Assembly (NCBI GenBank): GCA_038255145.1
Contig: JBBSLP010000020.1
Coordinates: 1 to 64,000, forward strand
Length of the DNA stretch: 64,000 nt
Direction of reading: 5' to 3'
Origin: WHTX01 sp038255145
GTDB lineage: Bacteria; Actinomycetota; Acidimicrobiia; Acidimicrobiales; CAIXPF01
The position numbers and the translations under genes were made by a program. Within the stretch, counting starts at the first letter, position 1. Each line of letters begins with the position of its first letter. Shown here piece after piece: positions 63,366-64,000 of the stretch. The notes below the pieces were generated by a model that worked only from the letters and a program-made list of their open reading frames with translations, was not told the origin of the DNA and did no database searches.

Positions 63366-64000
63366 GTGACGAGCCACATCACGAGCGACCTCACCGACTA
63401 CCCCTTCATACCTGGCCCTGCGCCCCTGATGATCGTGGGTGGCGAGGGCAGCTACCTGATCACCGCCGACGGGCGCCGCATCCTCGACGCCGCCGGCGGC
63501 GCCCTGGTGTGCAACATCGGCCACGGCCGGGCCGAGGTGGCCGAGGTCGCCGCCAGCTCGTTGGGCCAGATCGACTACGTGGTGCCGCCGTGGGCCACAC
63601 CGGCCCGGGCCGCCCTGCGTGACCGGCTGGTGCGCAACTGGCTCCCCGAGGGCCTGACCCAGGTGGCCTTCGTGTCCGGGGGGTCCGAGTCGACCGACAG
63701 CGCCATCCGCCTGGCCCTGGCCCACCACCAGAGCGCGGGCCGGCGCAACAAGTGGAAGGTCATCGGCCGCTGGCCGTCCTACCACGGCGTCACCCTGGCC
63801 GGCCTGGCCGCCGGGGGCCACCACAACCGCCGGACGGGCTACGACGCCCTGCTCCTCGACTTCCCTCACATCACCTGGGACGACCCCGATGCGCTGGAGG
63901 CCATGATCATGGCCCAGGGGGCGGACACGGTGGCCGCCTTCATCGCCGAGCCCGTCATCGGTGCCGCGGGCGGGTCCCTGGTGCCCCCGGACGACTACTT
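63366..64000 (+). CDS. Class III aminotransferase, 5' part only
   Basis: About 211 residues from GTG 63366 up to the window end; the 3' part is missing. The start PAPLMIVGGEGSYLITADGR, DAAGGALVCNIGHGRAEVAE, FVSGGSESTDSAIRLALAHH (PLP phosphate region), RWPSYHGVTLAGLAAGG and AAFIAEPVIGAAGGSLVPPD are classical. The PLP Lys lies beyond the end. Members transfer amino groups of omega-amino acids or amines to pyruvate or 2-oxoglutarate. Confidence 0.9.
   Translation, partial: MTSHITSDLTDYPFIPGPAPLMIVGGEGSYLITADGRRILDAAGGALVCNIGHGRAEVAEVAASSLGQIDYVVPPWATPARAALRDRLVRNWLPEGLTQVAFVSGGSESTDSAIRLALAHHQSAGRRNKWKVIGRWPSYHGVTLAGLAAGGHHNRRTGYDALLLDFPHITWDDPDALEAMIMAQGADTVAAFIAEPVIGAAGGSLVPPDDY

Overview
The window is 64 kb of very GC-rich DNA (about 70% G+C by eye) with many GTG and TTG starts and 4-base gene overlaps. 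It looks like a chromosome segment of an actinomycete. A SUF-only iron-sulfur system with SufU, F420/FMN luciferase-like oxidoreductases, an actinobacterial LigB-type ligase, single-hotdog MaoC plus methylsuccinyl-CoA dehydrogenase genes and several small proteins suggest class Acidimicrobiia. That placement is an inference from gene content. No rRNA, tRNA, CRISPR array or prophage was seen.

Layout. 1-2760 is accessory DNA: a decayed IS21-type element (broken istB, istA tail) next to a toxin-antitoxin-like locus. 2831-8657 holds an amidase-hyuA-hyuB catabolic operon with a divergent TetR gene. 8663-19377 is housekeeping and unknown genes: an HhH-GPD protein, a hydrolase, a DUF11-like surface protein, acyl-CoA dehydrogenase, VapBC, a second amidase, an MBL hydrolase and an LLM oxidoreductase. 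19404-23239 has a phosphodiesterase-like gene and two divergent family-2 glycosyltransferases. 23524-31323 is a complete SUF system split into two convergent operons: sufC1-sufS-sufU on plus, and sufB, a Cys-rich gene, sufD, Rieske, sufC2, PCD and padR on minus. The two operon promoters share a 12-bp palindrome-like element. 31507-34143 holds small enzymes. 34249-36278 is a two-gene operon whose second gene reads through an in-frame TGA as a selenocysteine codon (U-G-S-C motif with a SECIS-like hairpin directly downstream). 36441-37318 is a broken DUF559/AbiEi-like gene, followed by two large hairpin repeats. 37517-43046 includes mutY and a partial ethylmalonyl-CoA pathway set (mch, mcd, mcl). 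43083-53771 carries ligB, fumC, an ABC-F protein, hisI and an acyl-CoA synthetase. 53850-60972 has a thioredoxin/NHL protein lacking its cysteines, then an operon for phosphoketolase, acetate kinase and an SDR, with a PfkB kinase upstream. 61056-64000 has another LLM oxidoreductase, a TetR regulator and the start of a class III aminotransferase.

How it fits together. The SUF operons supply Fe-S clusters, for instance to MutY and the Rieske protein. Mcd, Mch and Mcl would convert methylsuccinyl-CoA to glyoxylate and propionyl-CoA if the upstream enzymes exist elsewhere. Phosphoketolase plus acetate kinase gives acetyl phosphate, then acetate and ATP. The strongest candidate for little-described biology is the UGSC selenoprotein and its thioredoxin-fused partner, under a possible CRP-like site and a leaderless promoter. 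The shared suf element is the best regulatory lead.
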